In this document: positions 9,309 to 20,271 of the stretch, piece after piece | How the letters are laid out: the number at the start of each line of letters is the position of its first letter | Numbering within the stretch: position 1 is the first letter of the stretch | Assembly: GCF_004014875.1 (NCBI RefSeq) | Contig: NZ_CP034929.1 | Span: forward strand, 1,054,001 to 1,118,000 | DNA: 64,000 bases | Source: Nocardioides yefusunii | GTDB lineage: Bacteria; Actinomycetota; Actinomycetes; Propionibacteriales; Nocardioidaceae | Direction: 5' to 3' | The notes under the pieces: generated by a model | Databases searched by the model: none | What the model saw: the letters and a program-made list of their open reading frames with translations, nothing else | What the model was told of the DNA's origin: nothing | Made by a program: the position numbers and the translations under genes

Positions 9309-10670
9309 ATGACCGAGCAGGTCACCTTCCACCTCGAACCCGACGAGCGTCCCACGCACTGGTACAACATCGTCGCCGACCTCCCGACCCCTCCGGCGCC
9401 GCCGCTGCACCCCGGCACGCACCAGCCCGTCGGCCCCGACGACCTCACCGCGCTGTTCCCGCCGGAGTTGATCGAGCAGGAGGTCACCGGTGAGCGGTAC
9501 GTGGAGATCCCCGAGGCAGTGCAGGAGGTGTACGCCCAGTACCGTCCGGCTCCGCTGATCCGCGCCCGGAAGTGGGAGGAGAAGCTCGGCACCAAGGCCC
9601 GCATCTACGTCAAGTACGAAGGTGGCTCGCCGGCCGGTTCGCACAAGGTCAACACCGCAGTCCCGCAGGCCTACTACAACAAGATCAACGGCATCAACCG
9701 CCTCACCACCGAGACCGGTGCCGGCCAGTGGGGCACCGCGCTGTCCTACGCCTGCTCGCTCTACGACATGACGTGCGAGGTGTGGCAGGTCGGTCACTCC
9801 TTCGACACCAAGCCGCAGCGCCGCACCCTGATCGAGGTCTTCGGCGGCAAGGTCTACCGCTCCCCGTCCCAGGACACCGAGTCGGGCCGTGCGTTCGAGG
9901 AGGGGCACCCGGGTTCGCTGGGCATCGCGATCTCCGAGGCAGTCGAGGTGGCCGCGGCCGCTCCGGACGCCAAGTACGCCCTGGGTTCGGTGCTCAACCA
10001 CGTGCTGCTGCACCAGACGATCATCGGCCAGGAGGCCGTGAAGCAGCTGGAGAAGGCCGGCGAGACCGGTGCCGACATCGTCATCGGCTGCGCCGGCGGT
10101 GGCTCCAACCTGGCTGGTCTGATCTTCCCGTTCCTGCGGGAGAACCTCGTGGAGGGCAAGAAGGCCCGTCTGGTCGCCGTCGAGCCCGCCTCGTGTCCGA
10201 CGATGACGCGTGGGACCTTCGCCTACGACTTCGGTGACACCGCCGGCCTCGTGCCGTTGATGAAGATGTACACCTTGGGCCACGACTTCGTGCCGTCCCC
10301 GATCCACGCCGGTGGCCTGCGCTACCACGGCATGGCTCCGCTGGTCTCCCACGTCGTCCACGAGGGGTACGTCGAGCCCGTCGCCCTGGCCCAGGACGAG
10401 TGCTTCGCTGCTGCCGTCGAGTTCGCCCGCACCCAGGGCATCGTCGCCGCCCCGGAGTCCTCGCACGCCCTGGCCCAGGCCAAGCGCGAGGTGCTCAAGG
10501 CCAACGAGGAGGGCACCGAGCCGGTCATCGTGATCGGTCTCTCCGGCTACGGCCTGCTCGAGCTGGGTGCCTTCGACTCCTACCTCAAGGGCAACCTGAG
10601 CGGCGACTCCCAGCTCTCCGACGAGGAGCTCGCGACGTCGCTGTCGACCGTCCCGGTGATCGAGGGCTGA
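9309..10670 (+). CDS. TrpB-like pyridoxal-phosphate enzyme (TrpB2 type)
   Basis: 453 residues, longer than classical TrpB (about 400), with the TrpB2-type N-terminal extension. The PLP lysine is Lys113 in GSHKVNTAV. The phosphate-binding glycine loop is CAGGGSNLAG, and the serine-site motif appears as ETGAGQWG. No trpA or other trp gene is adjacent. TrpB2 proteins generally pair poorly or not at all with TrpA and act on free indole plus serine; that is family knowledge, not shown here. A GGAG sits 8 bases before the ATG, and a strong terminator follows the stop. Confidence 0.9.
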   Translation: MTEQVTFHLEPDERPTHWYNIVADLPTPPAPPLHPGTHQPVGPDDLTALFPPELIEQEVTGERYVEIPEAVQEVYAQYRPAPLIRARKWEEKLGTKARIYVKYEGGSPAGSHKVNTAVPQAYYNKINGINRLTTETGAGQWGTALSYACSLYDMTCEVWQVGHSFDTKPQRRTLIEVFGGKVYRSPSQDTESGRAFEEGHPGSLGIAISEAVEVAAAAPDAKYALGSVLNHVLLHQTIIGQEAVKQLEKAGETGADIVIGCAGGGSNLAGLIFPFLRENLVEGKKARLVAVEPASCPTMTRGTFAYDFGDTAGLVPLMKMYTLGHDFVPSPIHAGGLRYHGMAPLVSHVVHEGYVEPVALAQDECFAAAVEFARTQGIVAAPESSHALAQAKREVLKANEEGTEPVIVIGLSGYGLLELGAFDSYLKGNLSGDSQLSDEELATSLSTVPVIEG

Positions 10671-10688
10671 TCCGCTCCTGAACGAGCA

Positions 10689-10721
10689 CGAAGGCCGTAC
10701 CCCGCCCGGGTACGGCCTTCG
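10689..10721. terminator. Bidirectional terminator between trpB2 and CBS gene
   Basis: A 14-bp perfect stem, CGAAGGCCGTACCC with its complement, and a 5-base loop. It lies between two convergent genes and reads both ways. Confidence 0.9.
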
Positions 10722-10747
10722 TCGTCCGGCTGGGTCGGACGCCGGTC

Positions 10748-11167
10748 TCAGACGTCCGCGTCGAAGCGGTTGTCGAGCCAGTGCGCGACCACGTCGCCCA
10801 TCGACACGATCCCGGCCAGTTTCCCGTCCTCCATGACGGGCAGGTGGCGCACCCGGTGCACCGTCATCAGTCGTGCTGCCTGCTCCAGCGGGGTGGAGAG
10901 CTCACAGGTGTGGACCGCCTCGGTCATCACTGCGGCGACCTGCAGCCCCAGTACCGCACGGCCGACCTGCAGACGACGGATCACGTCGCGTTCGGAGACG
11001 ATGCCCAGCACCGTCTCGCCGTCGCGGCTGACCACCAGCGCACCGACGTCGTGGTGGACGAGCAGGTCCAGCAGGTCCTGCAGGGACACGTCCGGGCTGA
11101 CGGTGGCGACCGTGCCACTCGTCTTGGTGCTCAGCACCTGACCCACGTCGATCGTGGATGACGTCAT
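10748..11167 (-). CDS. Tandem CBS-domain protein
   Basis: 139 residues forming two CBS motifs (a Bateman module): the first includes LLVHHDVGALVVSRDGETVLGIVSERDVI, the second AARLMTVHRVRHLPVMEDGKLAGIVSMGDVV. Such proteins sense adenine nucleotides. There is no attached enzymatic domain, so the target is unknown. GGAGG sits 5 bases before ATG 11167 and decides this start; the frame is open for another 21 codons upstream without support. It is probably monocistronic. Confidence 0.9.
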   Translation of the reverse strand: MTSSTIDVGQVLSTKTSGTVATVSPDVSLQDLLDLLVHHDVGALVVSRDGETVLGIVSERDVIRRLQVGRAVLGLQVAAVMTEAVHTCELSTPLEQAARLMTVHRVRHLPVMEDGKLAGIVSMGDVVAHWLDNRFDADV

Positions 11168-11260
11168 CGGTCCTCCTTCGACAGTCGTGTTTCCGTCACG
11201 GTAGGCGGGGGAGGCGTGAGGTGGAAGCACGCTCAGGTCACAGGAGGGCTGAGAAGCGAT

Positions 11261-11294
11261 GACGCCGCCCCTGCCGGATGGCAGGAGCGGCGTC
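11261..11294 (-). terminator. Terminator downstream of hisN
   Basis: A 15-bp stem with one internal C-A mismatch and loop GGAT, located 36 bases past the hisN stop on the minus strand. Confidence 0.75.
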
Positions 11295-11329
11295 GGACGT
11301 CGATCAGGGAGTCACCCGGTCGCGGAGGA

Positions 11330-12205
11330 TCAGTCGATCGGACGGGGCCGCAGCTCGGTCACCGAACCACCGGTGCGGGGGGCTTCGTCGGGGTCGTTGT
11401 CGTCGCGACGCGAGCCCAGGAAGGCGAGGGCCGCCTCGTGAAGGTGTCCGTTGGAGGCCACGGCGTTGCCGCCCCACGGGCCGTCCTCCCCGGCCAGGGA
11501 GGTGAACCGGCCGCCGGCCTCGCGCACGATGATGTCGAGCGCCGCCATGTCGTAGAGCTCGAGCTCGGGCTCGGCCGCGATGTCGACGGCGCCCTCGGCG
11601 ACCAACATGTACGACCAGAAGTCGCCGTAGGCGCGGGTGCGCCACACGCGACGCGAGAGCTGGACGAAGTCCTCGAGCAGGCCGCGCTCCTCCCAGCCCG
11701 AGAGCGAGGAGTAGGAGAACGAGGCGTCCTCGAGACGACGCACGTCGGAGACCTCGCAGCGGGTCGCCTTGAGCAGGTTCTTGCCGGTCCACGCGCCGTT
11801 GCCCTTCGAGGCCCACCAGCGACGGTTGAGCTGCGGGGCGGAGACGACACTGACGACGACCTCGCCGTCGACGGCGAGAGCGATCAGGGTCGCCCAGACC
11901 GGGACGCCACGGACGAAGTTCTTGGTGCCGTCGATCGGGTCGACGATCCACTGACGCGACGAGGTGCCGGTGGTGCCCTCCTCCTCGCCGAGCACGGAGT
12001 CACGGGAGCGGACACGCGACAGGGTGCGGCGGATCCCGGCCTCGACGTCCTTGTCGGCGTCGGTGACGGGGGTCAGGTCCGGCTTGCTCATGACGTGCAG
12101 GTCGAGGGCCTTGAACCGCGCCATGGTGAGCGAGTCCGCGTCGTCGGCCAGCACGTGGGCCAGACGCAGGTCGTCGGTGTAGTCGGGGGTGGCGCTGGAG
12201 GTCAT
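11330..12205 (-). CDS. hisN: Histidinol-phosphatase, inositol-monophosphatase family
   Basis: 291-residue IMPase-fold Mg-dependent phosphatase. Metal ligands are in DADKDVE, GEEEG and the signature DPIDGTKNF, with a C-terminal [21 protein letters not shown]. In actinobacteria this subgroup dephosphorylates histidinol phosphate in histidine synthesis, which I prefer over inositol-1-phosphatase because of the [22 protein letters not shown] block. TAGCCT on the minus strand (12213-12218) ends 7 bases before the ATG with no ribosome-binding site, so the mRNA is probably leaderless. It lies just downstream of rsgA but has its own promoter signal. Confidence 0.87.
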   Translation of the reverse strand: MTSSATPDYTDDLRLAHVLADDADSLTMARFKALDLHVMSKPDLTPVTDADKDVEAGIRRTLSRVRSRDSVLGEEEGTTGTSSRQWIVDPIDGTKNFVRGVPVWATLIALAVDGEVVVSVVSAPQLNRRWWASKGNGAWTGKNLLKATRCEVSDVRRLEDASFSYSSLSGWEERGLLEDFVQLSRRVWRTRAYGDFWSYMLVAEGAVDIAAEPELELYDMAALDIIVREAGGRFTSLAGEDGPWGGNAVASNGHLHEAALAFLGSRRDDNDPDEAPRTGGSVTELRPRPID

Positions 12206-12261
12206 GGGGTACAGGCTATTCCCCGTACCCCGGTACTCCGGACAGGCGTGCCGGTGCGGGG

Positions 12262-13266
12262 TCAGTCCTCGTGCTTCGACTCACGTGCCGCAAGCAGCCG
12301 ACGGAACGACTCCACGCGTGCCGGGTCGGTGGTTCCGGCCTCCAGAGCGGCGTCGAGACCGCACTCGGGTTCGGTGAAACCGTGGGTGCAACCGCGCGGG
12401 CAGTCCTCGGTCATCTCCTCCAGGTCGGGGAACGCCTCGATCAGCAGTTCGGGCTCGACGTGGGCCAGACCGAAGGACCGGATGCCGGGGGTGTCGATGA
12501 TCCAGCCGGGTTCCTGGCCCTCGGTCTCGGGCAGCGCCAGCAGGTAGGCAGACGTGGAGGTGTGGCGCCCGCGTCCGGTGACGGCGTTGACGTGGCCGAC
12601 GGTGCGGTGCGCGTCGGGAACGAGGGCGTTGACCAGGGTCGACTTGCCGACGCCGGAGTGGCCCACCATCACCGAGGTGTGCCCGGCCAACTGCTCACGG
12701 ATCGCGGAGACGTCGTCGCCGCGCTTCGTGACCACCCACGGCACACCGAGGGAGCGGTAGGTGGAGAGCAGCTCTTCAGGGTCGCGCAGGTCGGCCTTGG
12801 TCAGGCACAGCAGCGGCTGCATGCCCGAGGCGTACGCGGCGACCAGGCAGCGGTCGATCATGCGGGGGCGCGGCTCGGGATCGGCCAGGGCGGTGACGAT
12901 CACCAACTGGCTGGCGTTGGAGACGATGATCCGCTCCACCGGGTCGTCGTCGTCGGCGGTGCGGCGCAACGTCGTCGTGCGGGGCACGACCTCGACGATG
13001 CGGGCCAGGGTGCCGTCGTCGCCGGAGACGTCACCGACGACGCGGACCCGGTCGCCCACCACGACGCCCTTGCGGCCCAGCGGACGCGACTTCATCGCCA
13101 TCACGATGCGTCCCTCGAGGAGCAGCGTGAACCGGCCACGGTCGACGGTGACGACGAGCGCCTCGACGGCCTCGTCGTAGCTGGGGCGGTCCTTGGTGCG
13201 GGGACGGGTGCGACGGCGCGGACGCTCGTAGCTCTCGTGGTCGGTCTCGTCGTAGCGGCGGCTCAT
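12262..13266 (-). CDS. rsgA: Ribosome small-subunit-dependent GTPase A
   Basis: 334-residue circularly permuted GTPase that helps 30S subunit maturation. There is an N-terminal OB-fold, then G4 (LTKADL) ahead of G1 ([14 protein letters not shown]), the permuted order typical of RsgA. The switch region is GRGRHTST, G3 is DTPGIRSFG, and the C-terminal zinc knuckle is CPRGCTH...ECG. A basic, Arg-rich tail opens the protein. ATG 13266 overlaps the aroA stop by four bases, implying translational coupling. The frame runs on upstream inside aroA, which I disregard. Confidence 0.94.
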   Translation of the reverse strand: MSRRYDETDHESYERPRRRTRPRTKDRPSYDEAVEALVVTVDRGRFTLLLEGRIVMAMKSRPLGRKGVVVGDRVRVVGDVSGDDGTLARIVEVVPRTTTLRRTADDDDPVERIIVSNASQLVIVTALADPEPRPRMIDRCLVAAYASGMQPLLCLTKADLRDPEELLSTYRSLGVPWVVTKRGDDVSAIREQLAGHTSVMVGHSGVGKSTLVNALVPDAHRTVGHVNAVTGRGRHTSTSAYLLALPETEGQEPGWIIDTPGIRSFGLAHVEPELLIEAFPDLEEMTEDCPRGCTHGFTEPECGLDAALEAGTTDPARVESFRRLLAARESKHED

Positions 13267-14579
13267 CGTCGGGCCTCCACCAGCAGGCCAGACCAGAACG
13301 GTGCGAAGTCGGGGAAGGTCTTCGAGGTGGTGTTCACGTTCTCCACCTCCACGCCGTCGACGGCCGCTCCGATGATCACCGCGGCGTGCGCCATGCGGTG
13401 GTCGGCGTAGGTGTGGAAGACGCCGCCGTGCAGGGTCGCGGGACGGATCACGAGGCCGTCCTCGAGCTCGTCGACGTCGGAGCCGAGTGCGTTCAGTTCG
13501 GTGGCGAGGGCGGCGAGGCGGTCGGTCTCGTGGCCACGGATGTGGGCGATGCCGGTCAGACGCGACGGGGTCTCGGCCAGGGCGCACAGCGCGGCGATCG
13601 CGGGGGCGAGCTCGCCGTGGTCGTGCAGGTCGAGCTCGACGCCTTGGAGACGCTGGCCGTCGGCGGGGCCGGTGACCTCCAGGCCTGCCTCGACGAAGCG
13701 GGCGGTGCAGCCCATCGCGGTGAGCACCTCACGCAGGACGTCGCCGGCCTGGGTGGTGCGCTGCGGCCAACCCTCCACCACGACCCGTCCGCCGGAGACG
13801 GCGGCCAGGGCCAGGAAGGGGGCAGCGTTGGAGAGGTCGGGCTCGACCTCGTGGTCCATGGCCTTCACGGTGCCGGGGGAGACGGTCCAGCGGTCCTTGA
13901 CGGAGTCGTCGACGACGACGCCGTGCTCGCGCAGCATCTCGACGGTCATCTCGATGTGCGGCAGCGAGGGGACCGGGGCACCGCGGTGCTCGACGTCGAC
14001 GCCGTTCTCGTAGCGGGCGCCGGCGAGCAGCAGCGCGGAGACGAACTGCGAGGAGGCGGAGGCGTCGATGACGACGTGGCCACCCTGGACGGTGCCGTCA
14101 CCGCACACGGTGAACGGCAGGGCGCCACGGCCGTCGTCCTCGACGGTGACACCGAGGGCACGCAGACCCTCGAGCATCGCTCCGACGGGACGGTTGCGCA
14201 TGTGGGCGTCGCCGTCGAAGGCCGTGGATCCGGCGGCCAGGGCTGCCACCGGCGGGACGAAACGCATGACGGTGCCGGCCAGACCGCAGTCGATGCTGCG
14301 CTCGGCGGGGCCCGCGGCGTCGAGTCCGGGAGTGACGCGCCAGTCGGCGCCGGAGGTGTCGACCTCGCACCCCAGGGCGGTCAGCGCCCGGGCCATGAGC
14401 AGGGTGTCGCGCGAACGCAGAGCACGGCGCACGGTGCTGGGTCCGTCAGCGATCGCAGCCAGCAGCAGGGCGCGGTTGGTCAGCGACTTGCTGCCCGGCA
14501 GCGCGACCGTGACGTCGACAGGCGTGACGGCGCGCGGAGCGGGCCAAGGGTCCAGGAGGGTTTCCGTGCTCAGGCTCAC
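13263..14579 (-). CDS. aroA: 3-phosphoshikimate 1-carboxyvinyltransferase (EPSP synthase)
   Basis: 438 residues catalysing EPSP formation in the shikimate pathway. Class markers include [14 protein letters not shown] near the N-terminus, the phosphoenolpyruvate-binding [24 protein letters not shown], and [12 protein letters not shown] near the C-terminus. It is the upstream partner of rsgA in a two-gene coupled operon, a pairing common in actinobacteria. The start at 14579 is followed directly by the conserved N-terminal region. Confidence 0.96.
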   Translation of the reverse strand: MSLSTETLLDPWPAPRAVTPVDVTVALPGSKSLTNRALLLAAIADGPSTVRRALRSRDTLLMARALTALGCEVDTSGADWRVTPGLDAAGPAERSIDCGLAGTVMRFVPPVAALAAGSTAFDGDAHMRNRPVGAMLEGLRALGVTVEDDGRGALPFTVCGDGTVQGGHVVIDASASSQFVSALLLAGARYENGVDVEHRGAPVPSLPHIEMTVEMLREHGVVVDDSVKDRWTVSPGTVKAMDHEVEPDLSNAAPFLALAAVSGGRVVVEGWPQRTTQAGDVLREVLTAMGCTARFVEAGLEVTGPADGQRLQGVELDLHDHGELAPAIAALCALAETPSRLTGIAHIRGHETDRLAALATELNALGSDVDELEDGLVIRPATLHGGVFHTYADHRMAHAAVIIGAAVDGVEVENVNTTSKTFPDFAPFWSGLLVEARR

Positions 14580-14639
14580 CCCACCACCCTAGTTGGCGCT
14601 CGCGCGCAGGCGTGAGCCCGCGTGGCTCGGGAACAGGCG

Positions 14640-16460
<1,821 letters not shown>

Positions 16461-16498
16461 GGTTCTCCTGCGGACTGCTCGAGCGATGAGGCCGTGGA

Positions 16499-16627
16499 GC
16501 ACGCCCCCGAATGGGGGTGTGGGCGTGCTGGTGGCGGCGCGAGGCTCTCGGGTGAGAGCCGCTGCTCTCCAGCCTATCGGCGCACCCCGCAACGGGGGGA
16601 GTCAGCGGGGCGGGAGAAGATTCTCCC
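16499..16627. promoter_or_regulatory. Cluster of palindromes upstream of the fused sigma gene
   Basis: The 272-base gap between two divergent genes holds three separate inverted repeats: GCACGCCC/GGGCGTGC (16499-16528) with an inner CCCCC/GGGGG; GGCTCTC/GAGAGCC (16543-16560); and the near-perfect palindrome GGGAGAAGATTCTCCC (16612-16627). The last looks like a dimeric operator; the first two could be leader hairpins of the minus-strand sigma gene. No function is known. Confidence 0.5.
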
Positions 16628-16732
16628 CTCGAACCGCGTCATGGTCGCCCGGTGCGCCCGTCCCCTCGATGACAGCGTGTTCGGCCCCGGATTCAATTCC
16701 GGACGAACCCACAGACCCGCAGGAGGTGCGAG

Positions 16733-17488
16733 ATGCGATTCTTCGCCCGCGGCGTCGACGGAGAGCCGACCTCGCCCGCTCCCCGGAGCACCTCAGGGCA
16801 GGTCCCTCCAGATCCGAGCCCGGTCGCACCCCGTGCGACGGAGGCGGTGCGCGAAGCTCTGGTGGCGTGCGAGAGCCCGTTGGCAGCCTGCGAGTCGTTG
16901 GGACGTGAACTGGCCCTGGACGGCGTCTCCGCAGCGGAGGCACTCTCCGGTATTCACGCCGCGTTCATGGAGACCGTCGGCACCCCACCTCCTTTCGACG
17001 CCGTGCGGTCCCTGGTCGTGGCGTGGAGCGAGACGACGCTGTCGGCGGTCAACACCATCAGTTGCGAGGACCCGCTCACCGGACTCGCCTCCCGTGCCCA
17101 CCTGCGGACCCTGCTCGACACCTCGTTCCGTCGCCATCGGGCCGGGGGAGTGCATCCGCGTGAGAGCCACGCGCTCGTCGTGGTGGATCTCCCCGAGCTG
17201 ACGGGCCAGGCCGTGGACCCGTTCGCGGTGACTCTCCGCGTGACGACCACCGGCGAGGTCATCCGTTCCGTCTTCGGTGGTGACGAGGTGGTGGTGCGGG
17301 TCCGTCGTGCCCGGCTGATCGCCCTCGTCGAACGCGACGACCGGTTGGGGCGTCGGGTCAAGGTGTTGCGCACGTTGATCCCCGGTGCGCTCGGACCCGG
17401 TGCGAGCGACGTCCGGATCTGGATCGAGGGCCTGCCGGCCACCGAGAGCAGTTGCGCCTTCCTCGTCGACGAACTCTCCCGCGGCTGA
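16733..17488 (+). CDS. Degenerate GGDEF-domain protein
   Basis: 251 residues. A helical N-terminal region (about 35-105) of unknown type precedes a GGDEF-like domain: the entry motif EDPLTGLASRAHLRTLL (about 110-126) and, 70 residues later, FGGDEVVVRV. The spacing matches a diguanylate cyclase, but the central D-x-D-x-F-K and N-D-x-x-G-H motifs are absent (VVVDLPELTG stands in their place), and the active loop reads GGDEV. Catalysis is therefore doubtful. A regulatory or nucleotide-binding role is inferred. AGGAGGT lies 6 bases upstream of ATG 16733. It diverges from the fused sigma gene. Confidence 0.72.
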   Translation: MRFFARGVDGEPTSPAPRSTSGQVPPDPSPVAPRATEAVREALVACESPLAACESLGRELALDGVSAAEALSGIHAAFMETVGTPPPFDAVRSLVVAWSETTLSAVNTISCEDPLTGLASRAHLRTLLDTSFRRHRAGGVHPRESHALVVVDLPELTGQAVDPFAVTLRVTTTGEVIRSVFGGDEVVVRVRRARLIALVERDDRLGRRVKVLRTLIPGALGPGASDVRIWIEGLPATESSCAFLVDELSRG

Positions 17489-17534
17489 CTCTCCCCGCCC
17501 ATCAGTGTCGGCGCGTGGGCGTAGGTTGGGCGCC

Positions 17535-18350
17535 ATGTGCGGCCGGTATGCGTCCTCGAGCAGTGCCGAGGACCTCGTCGATGAGTACGAGGTCGTCGAG
17601 AACCTGGTGCGGACACCGCTGCACCCCAACTACAACGTTGCCCCGACGACGCAGGTCCCGGTCGTCCTCGAGCGTCCCGACCGCGTCACCTCCGAGGGTC
17701 TCCACGTCCCCGGGGCGCGTCAGTTGCGGACCCTGCGCTGGGGGCTGGTCCCCGGGTGGGCCGAGGACGTCAGCGTCGGCGCGCGGATGGTGAACGCGCG
17801 CAGTGAGAGCGCTGCGACCAAGCCGGCCTTCCGGCGTGCGTTCAGCGCCCGACGCTGCCTCGTGCCTGCTGACGGGTACTACGAGTGGCAGGACCTCAGC
17901 AGGGACGGGGCTGGCACGGCTGGGGCGAAGGTGCCGAAGCAGCCGTGGTTCGTCCGCCCGGCCGACGGATCTCCGTTGACGATGGCCGGCCTCTTCGAGA
18001 TCTGGCGCGATCCGGCCCTGCCGTCGGACCACCCGGACCCCTTCGTGTGGACCTGCACGGTGCTGACCACGCAGGCGACCCCCGACCTCGCCCACGTCCA
18101 CGACCGGATGCCGTTGACGGTTCCCGATGACCTCCGTGACGCCTGGCTCGACCCGGCGCTCACCGATGTCGACGAGGTGGTGGCGTTGGTCAGGCCGGCA
18201 GGAGCGGGCACGATGACGGCTCACCCCGTCGCCCGGACCGTCAACAGCGTCCGCAACAACGGCCCCGACCTGCTCGCACCGCTCCCGGTGGAGAACGGCC
18301 GGGCCGCGGTGCCCGGGGAACAGTTGTCGCTGCTGGAGGAGGACCTGTGA
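17535..18350 (+). CDS. SOS response-associated peptidase (SRAP/YedK/HMCES family)
   Basis: 271 residues. Met is followed by the obligatory Cys2 in MCGRYA, which becomes the N-terminal catalytic residue that cross-links to abasic sites in single-stranded DNA. Other conserved blocks are NYNVAPTTQVPV, NARSESAATKPAFR, RRCLVPADGYYEW (catalytic Glu) and HDRMPLTV (catalytic His). TAGGTT (17522-17527) ends 7 bases before the ATG with no ribosome-binding site, so a leaderless mRNA is likely and fixes this start. No LexA box of the GAAC-N4-GTTC type is visible upstream. Confidence 0.94.
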   Translation: MCGRYASSSSAEDLVDEYEVVENLVRTPLHPNYNVAPTTQVPVVLERPDRVTSEGLHVPGARQLRTLRWGLVPGWAEDVSVGARMVNARSESAATKPAFRRAFSARRCLVPADGYYEWQDLSRDGAGTAGAKVPKQPWFVRPADGSPLTMAGLFEIWRDPALPSDHPDPFVWTCTVLTTQATPDLAHVHDRMPLTVPDDLRDAWLDPALTDVDEVVALVRPAGAGTMTAHPVARTVNSVRNNGPDLLAPLPVENGRAAVPGEQLSLLEEDL

Positions 18351-19021
18351 ACACGAACGCCCCCGAGGCGATGCGGGTCGAGACCCCGCAGGGCGAGGGC
18401 CGCCTGCACCTGCACCTCGTGCCCGGCGGTGCTGCGCCCGAGGCAGTGCTGCTGCTCAGCCACGGCGCCGGCAACGGTGTCGAGACCGCAGACCTGCAGG
18501 CCCTCGCCCTCGCGCTCCCGGCGCAGAACGTCGTCGTCGCACTCTTCGAACAGCCCTGGCGAGTGGCGGGGCGCAAACTCGCCACCCCACCCGCGACCCT
18601 CGACGTCGCCTTCGTGGCCGCGGCCGCAGCGCTCCGGGAACGCTTCGCCGACGTGCCGCTGGTGGTGGGTGGCCGGTCCGCCGGTGCCCGCTCGGCCTGC
18701 CGCACGGCCGACCAGGTCGGTGCCGTCGCGGCGCTCCCGCTCGCCTTCCCGCTGCACCCGCCGGGCCGACCGGAGAAGTCGCGCCTGGACGAACTGCGTC
18801 TGCCCAGCGCCGCTGGTCTGCCGACGCTGGTGCTGCAGGGGGAGCGCGACACCTTCGGCCGTCCCGAGGAGTTCCCCGACGACGTCGACCTCGCCGTCGT
18901 CCCCGACGGTGACCACTCCTTCCGGGTGACCAAGCGATCGGGTGTCTCTGCCGACGAGGCGCTGGCCGTGATCGTGGAGGCCACCCTGGAGTGGTTGACG
19001 CGCGAGGCCGCCGGGGCCTGA
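18347..19021 (+). CDS. Alpha/beta hydrolase (KANL3/Tex30 or dienelactone hydrolase type)
   Basis: 224 residues. Oxyanion region LLLSHGAGNGVE; nucleophile elbow GGRSAGAR; acid residue in LQGERDTFG; histidine in PDGDHSFRV. The complete triad suggests an active esterase or hydrolase with unknown substrate. Its GTG overlaps the SRAP stop by four bases (GTGA) and GGAGG lies just ahead, so the two are co-translated. The pairing with SRAP may place it in a DNA-damage-linked transcript (inference). Confidence 0.85.
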   Translation: MNTNAPEAMRVETPQGEGRLHLHLVPGGAAPEAVLLLSHGAGNGVETADLQALALALPAQNVVVALFEQPWRVAGRKLATPPATLDVAFVAAAAALRERFADVPLVVGGRSAGARSACRTADQVGAVAALPLAFPLHPPGRPEKSRLDELRLPSAAGLPTLVLQGERDTFGRPEEFPDDVDLAVVPDGDHSFRVTKRSGVSADEALAVIVEATLEWLTREAAGA

Positions 19022-19072
19022 TCGGACTCGTGCGCTGAGACCCATGTCTCGCCGCGTCCGCGGACGGCGGTG

Positions 19073-19099
19073 GGAATGAACCCGGGCCGGGGACGTGTT
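19073..19099 (+). promoter_or_regulatory. SigR-type promoter of sigR (autoregulatory)
   Basis: GGAAT (19073-19077) and GTT (19097-19099) separated by 19 bases match the SigR/SigH consensus GGAAT-N18/19-GTT. The expected start of transcription, 6-8 bases after GTT, falls on or next to GTG 19108, so the long form of the protein would be read from a leaderless mRNA. Confidence 0.75.
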
Positions 19100-19107
19100 G
19101 TGCAGAC

Positions 19108-19878
19108 GTGACCACGATGACCGCGCCCCAGCCCGGCGTCGTCGACCTCGCAGCAGAGCTCGACGGCACCACCGTCCAGCCCGCCCCGCCGACGCGACAG
19201 GACTCCCAGTCCACCGGTTCGACGCTAGTGTGGGACCCGATGAGTGACTCCGTGGTCGAAGAGACCGACACCCAGCGCGCCGAGCGGTTCGAGCGTGACG
19301 CCCTGCAGCACCTCGACCAGCTGTACTCGGCTGCGCTCCGGCTCACCCGCAACCCTGCCGATGCCGAGGACCTGGTCCAGGAGACCTTCGCCAAGGCGTT
19401 CCAGGCGTTCCACCAGTTCAAGCCGGGCACGAACCTGAAGGCGTGGATGTACCGCATCCTCACCAACACGTTCATCAACACGTACCGCAAGAAGCAGCGC
19501 GCGCCCCAGCAGTCGATGGCCGAGGACGTCGAGGACTGGCAGCTCGCGCGGGCCGAGTCGCACACCTCGGGCGGTCTCAAGTCCGCCGAGACCGAGGCGC
19601 TCGAGCACCTCCCTGACTCCGAGGTGAAGCAGGCGCTGCAGCGTCTCCCCGAGGAGTTCCGGCTGGCCGTCTACCTGGCCGACGTCGAGGGCTTCGCCTA
19701 CAAGGAGATCGCCGAGATCATGGACACCCCCATCGGGACCGTGATGTCGCGACTCCACCGTGGCCGTCGTCAGCTGCGCGACCTGCTCAGCGACTACGTC
19801 CGAGAGAACGACCTGTTGCCCACCTCGACGGTGGACAAGGCCGCCGCCAAGGCCTCCAAGAAGGACGAGAAGGCATGA
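19108..19878 (+). CDS. sigR: ECF sigma factor SigR/SigH (thiol-oxidative stress)
   Basis: 256 residues from GTG 19108, or 212 from the internal ATG 19240, the latter matching mycobacterial SigH (216). Region 2 contains [16 protein letters not shown] and [19 protein letters not shown]; region 4 contains [17 protein letters not shown] and [20 protein letters not shown]. The first 44 residues are outside the sigma fold. Both starts lack a ribosome-binding site and both have a promoter element placed for leaderless transcription (19073-19099 and TAGTGT at 19226-19231). In Streptomyces a stress-induced, longer unstable SigR' is known, and this layout matches it. It is followed by rsrA with a 4-base overlap. 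Confidence 0.93.
   Translation: MTTMTAPQPGVVDLAAELDGTTVQPAPPTRQDSQSTGSTLVWDPMSDSVVEETDTQRAERFERDALQHLDQLYSAALRLTRNPADAEDLVQETFAKAFQAFHQFKPGTNLKAWMYRILTNTFINTYRKKQRAPQQSMAEDVEDWQLARAESHTSGGLKSAETEALEHLPDSEVKQALQRLPEEFRLAVYLADVEGFAYKEIAEIMDTPIGTVMSRLHRGRRQLRDLLSDYVRENDLLPTSTVDKAAAKASKKDEKA
19226..19231 (+). promoter_or_regulatory. Putative -10 element for the short SigR form
   Basis: TAGTGT (TANNNT type) ends 8 bases before the internal ATG 19240, inside the 5' part of the long reading frame. The same hexamer precedes the leaderless kinase gene at 20487. It would give a constitutive leaderless mRNA for the 212-residue sigma factor. Confidence 0.5.
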
Positions 19879-20135
19879 GTCACGACCACACCGAAGGCTG
19901 CGCCGACTACCTCGAGCGCATCGTGTACTTCCTCGACAACGAGCTCGACGACGCCGACTGCGACGCCGTCCGGAGCCACCTGGAGGAGTGCGGTCCGTGC
20001 CTGAGCAAGTACGACCTGCAGAAGACCGTGAAGTCGGTCGTCGCGCGGTCGTGCTCCGAGGTCGCTCCGCGTTCGCTGCGGGACCGACTGCTGGTGGAGA
20101 TCCGTCAGGTCCAGGTCCGCATCACCAACGAATGA
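19875..20135 (+). CDS. rsrA: Mycothiol-system zinc anti-sigma factor RsrA
   Basis: 86-residue ZAS-domain protein. Zinc ligands by position: Cys9, His35, Cys39 and Cys42 (H-x3-C-x2-C), with an additional Cys29 and Cys59. Oxidation of the cysteine cluster releases zinc and SigR, switching on thioredoxin and mycothiol genes (family knowledge). The ATG overlaps the sigR stop by four bases, coupling their synthesis. Confidence 0.94.
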   Translation: MSHDHTEGCADYLERIVYFLDNELDDADCDAVRSHLEECGPCLSKYDLQKTVKSVVARSCSEVAPRSLRDRLLVEIRQVQVRITNE

Positions 20136-20271
20136 GCCGTTCGACGACGTCTGGTGCGTCGTCGTGACGGGTCGGGCGTGAGGTTCCGGGTGTCCGTTTC
20201 CCGGGGCTGATTAGCGTCCCCCACCTCTCGTTTGAGAGGATGGGTACCTCTGACATTCCAGGAGGAACACC

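Noticed and set aside
17490..17534. LexA/SOS box before the SRAP gene
   Set aside because: Despite the family name, no GAAC-N4-GTTC-like palindrome is present in the upstream region; only a leaderless -10 element is seen.
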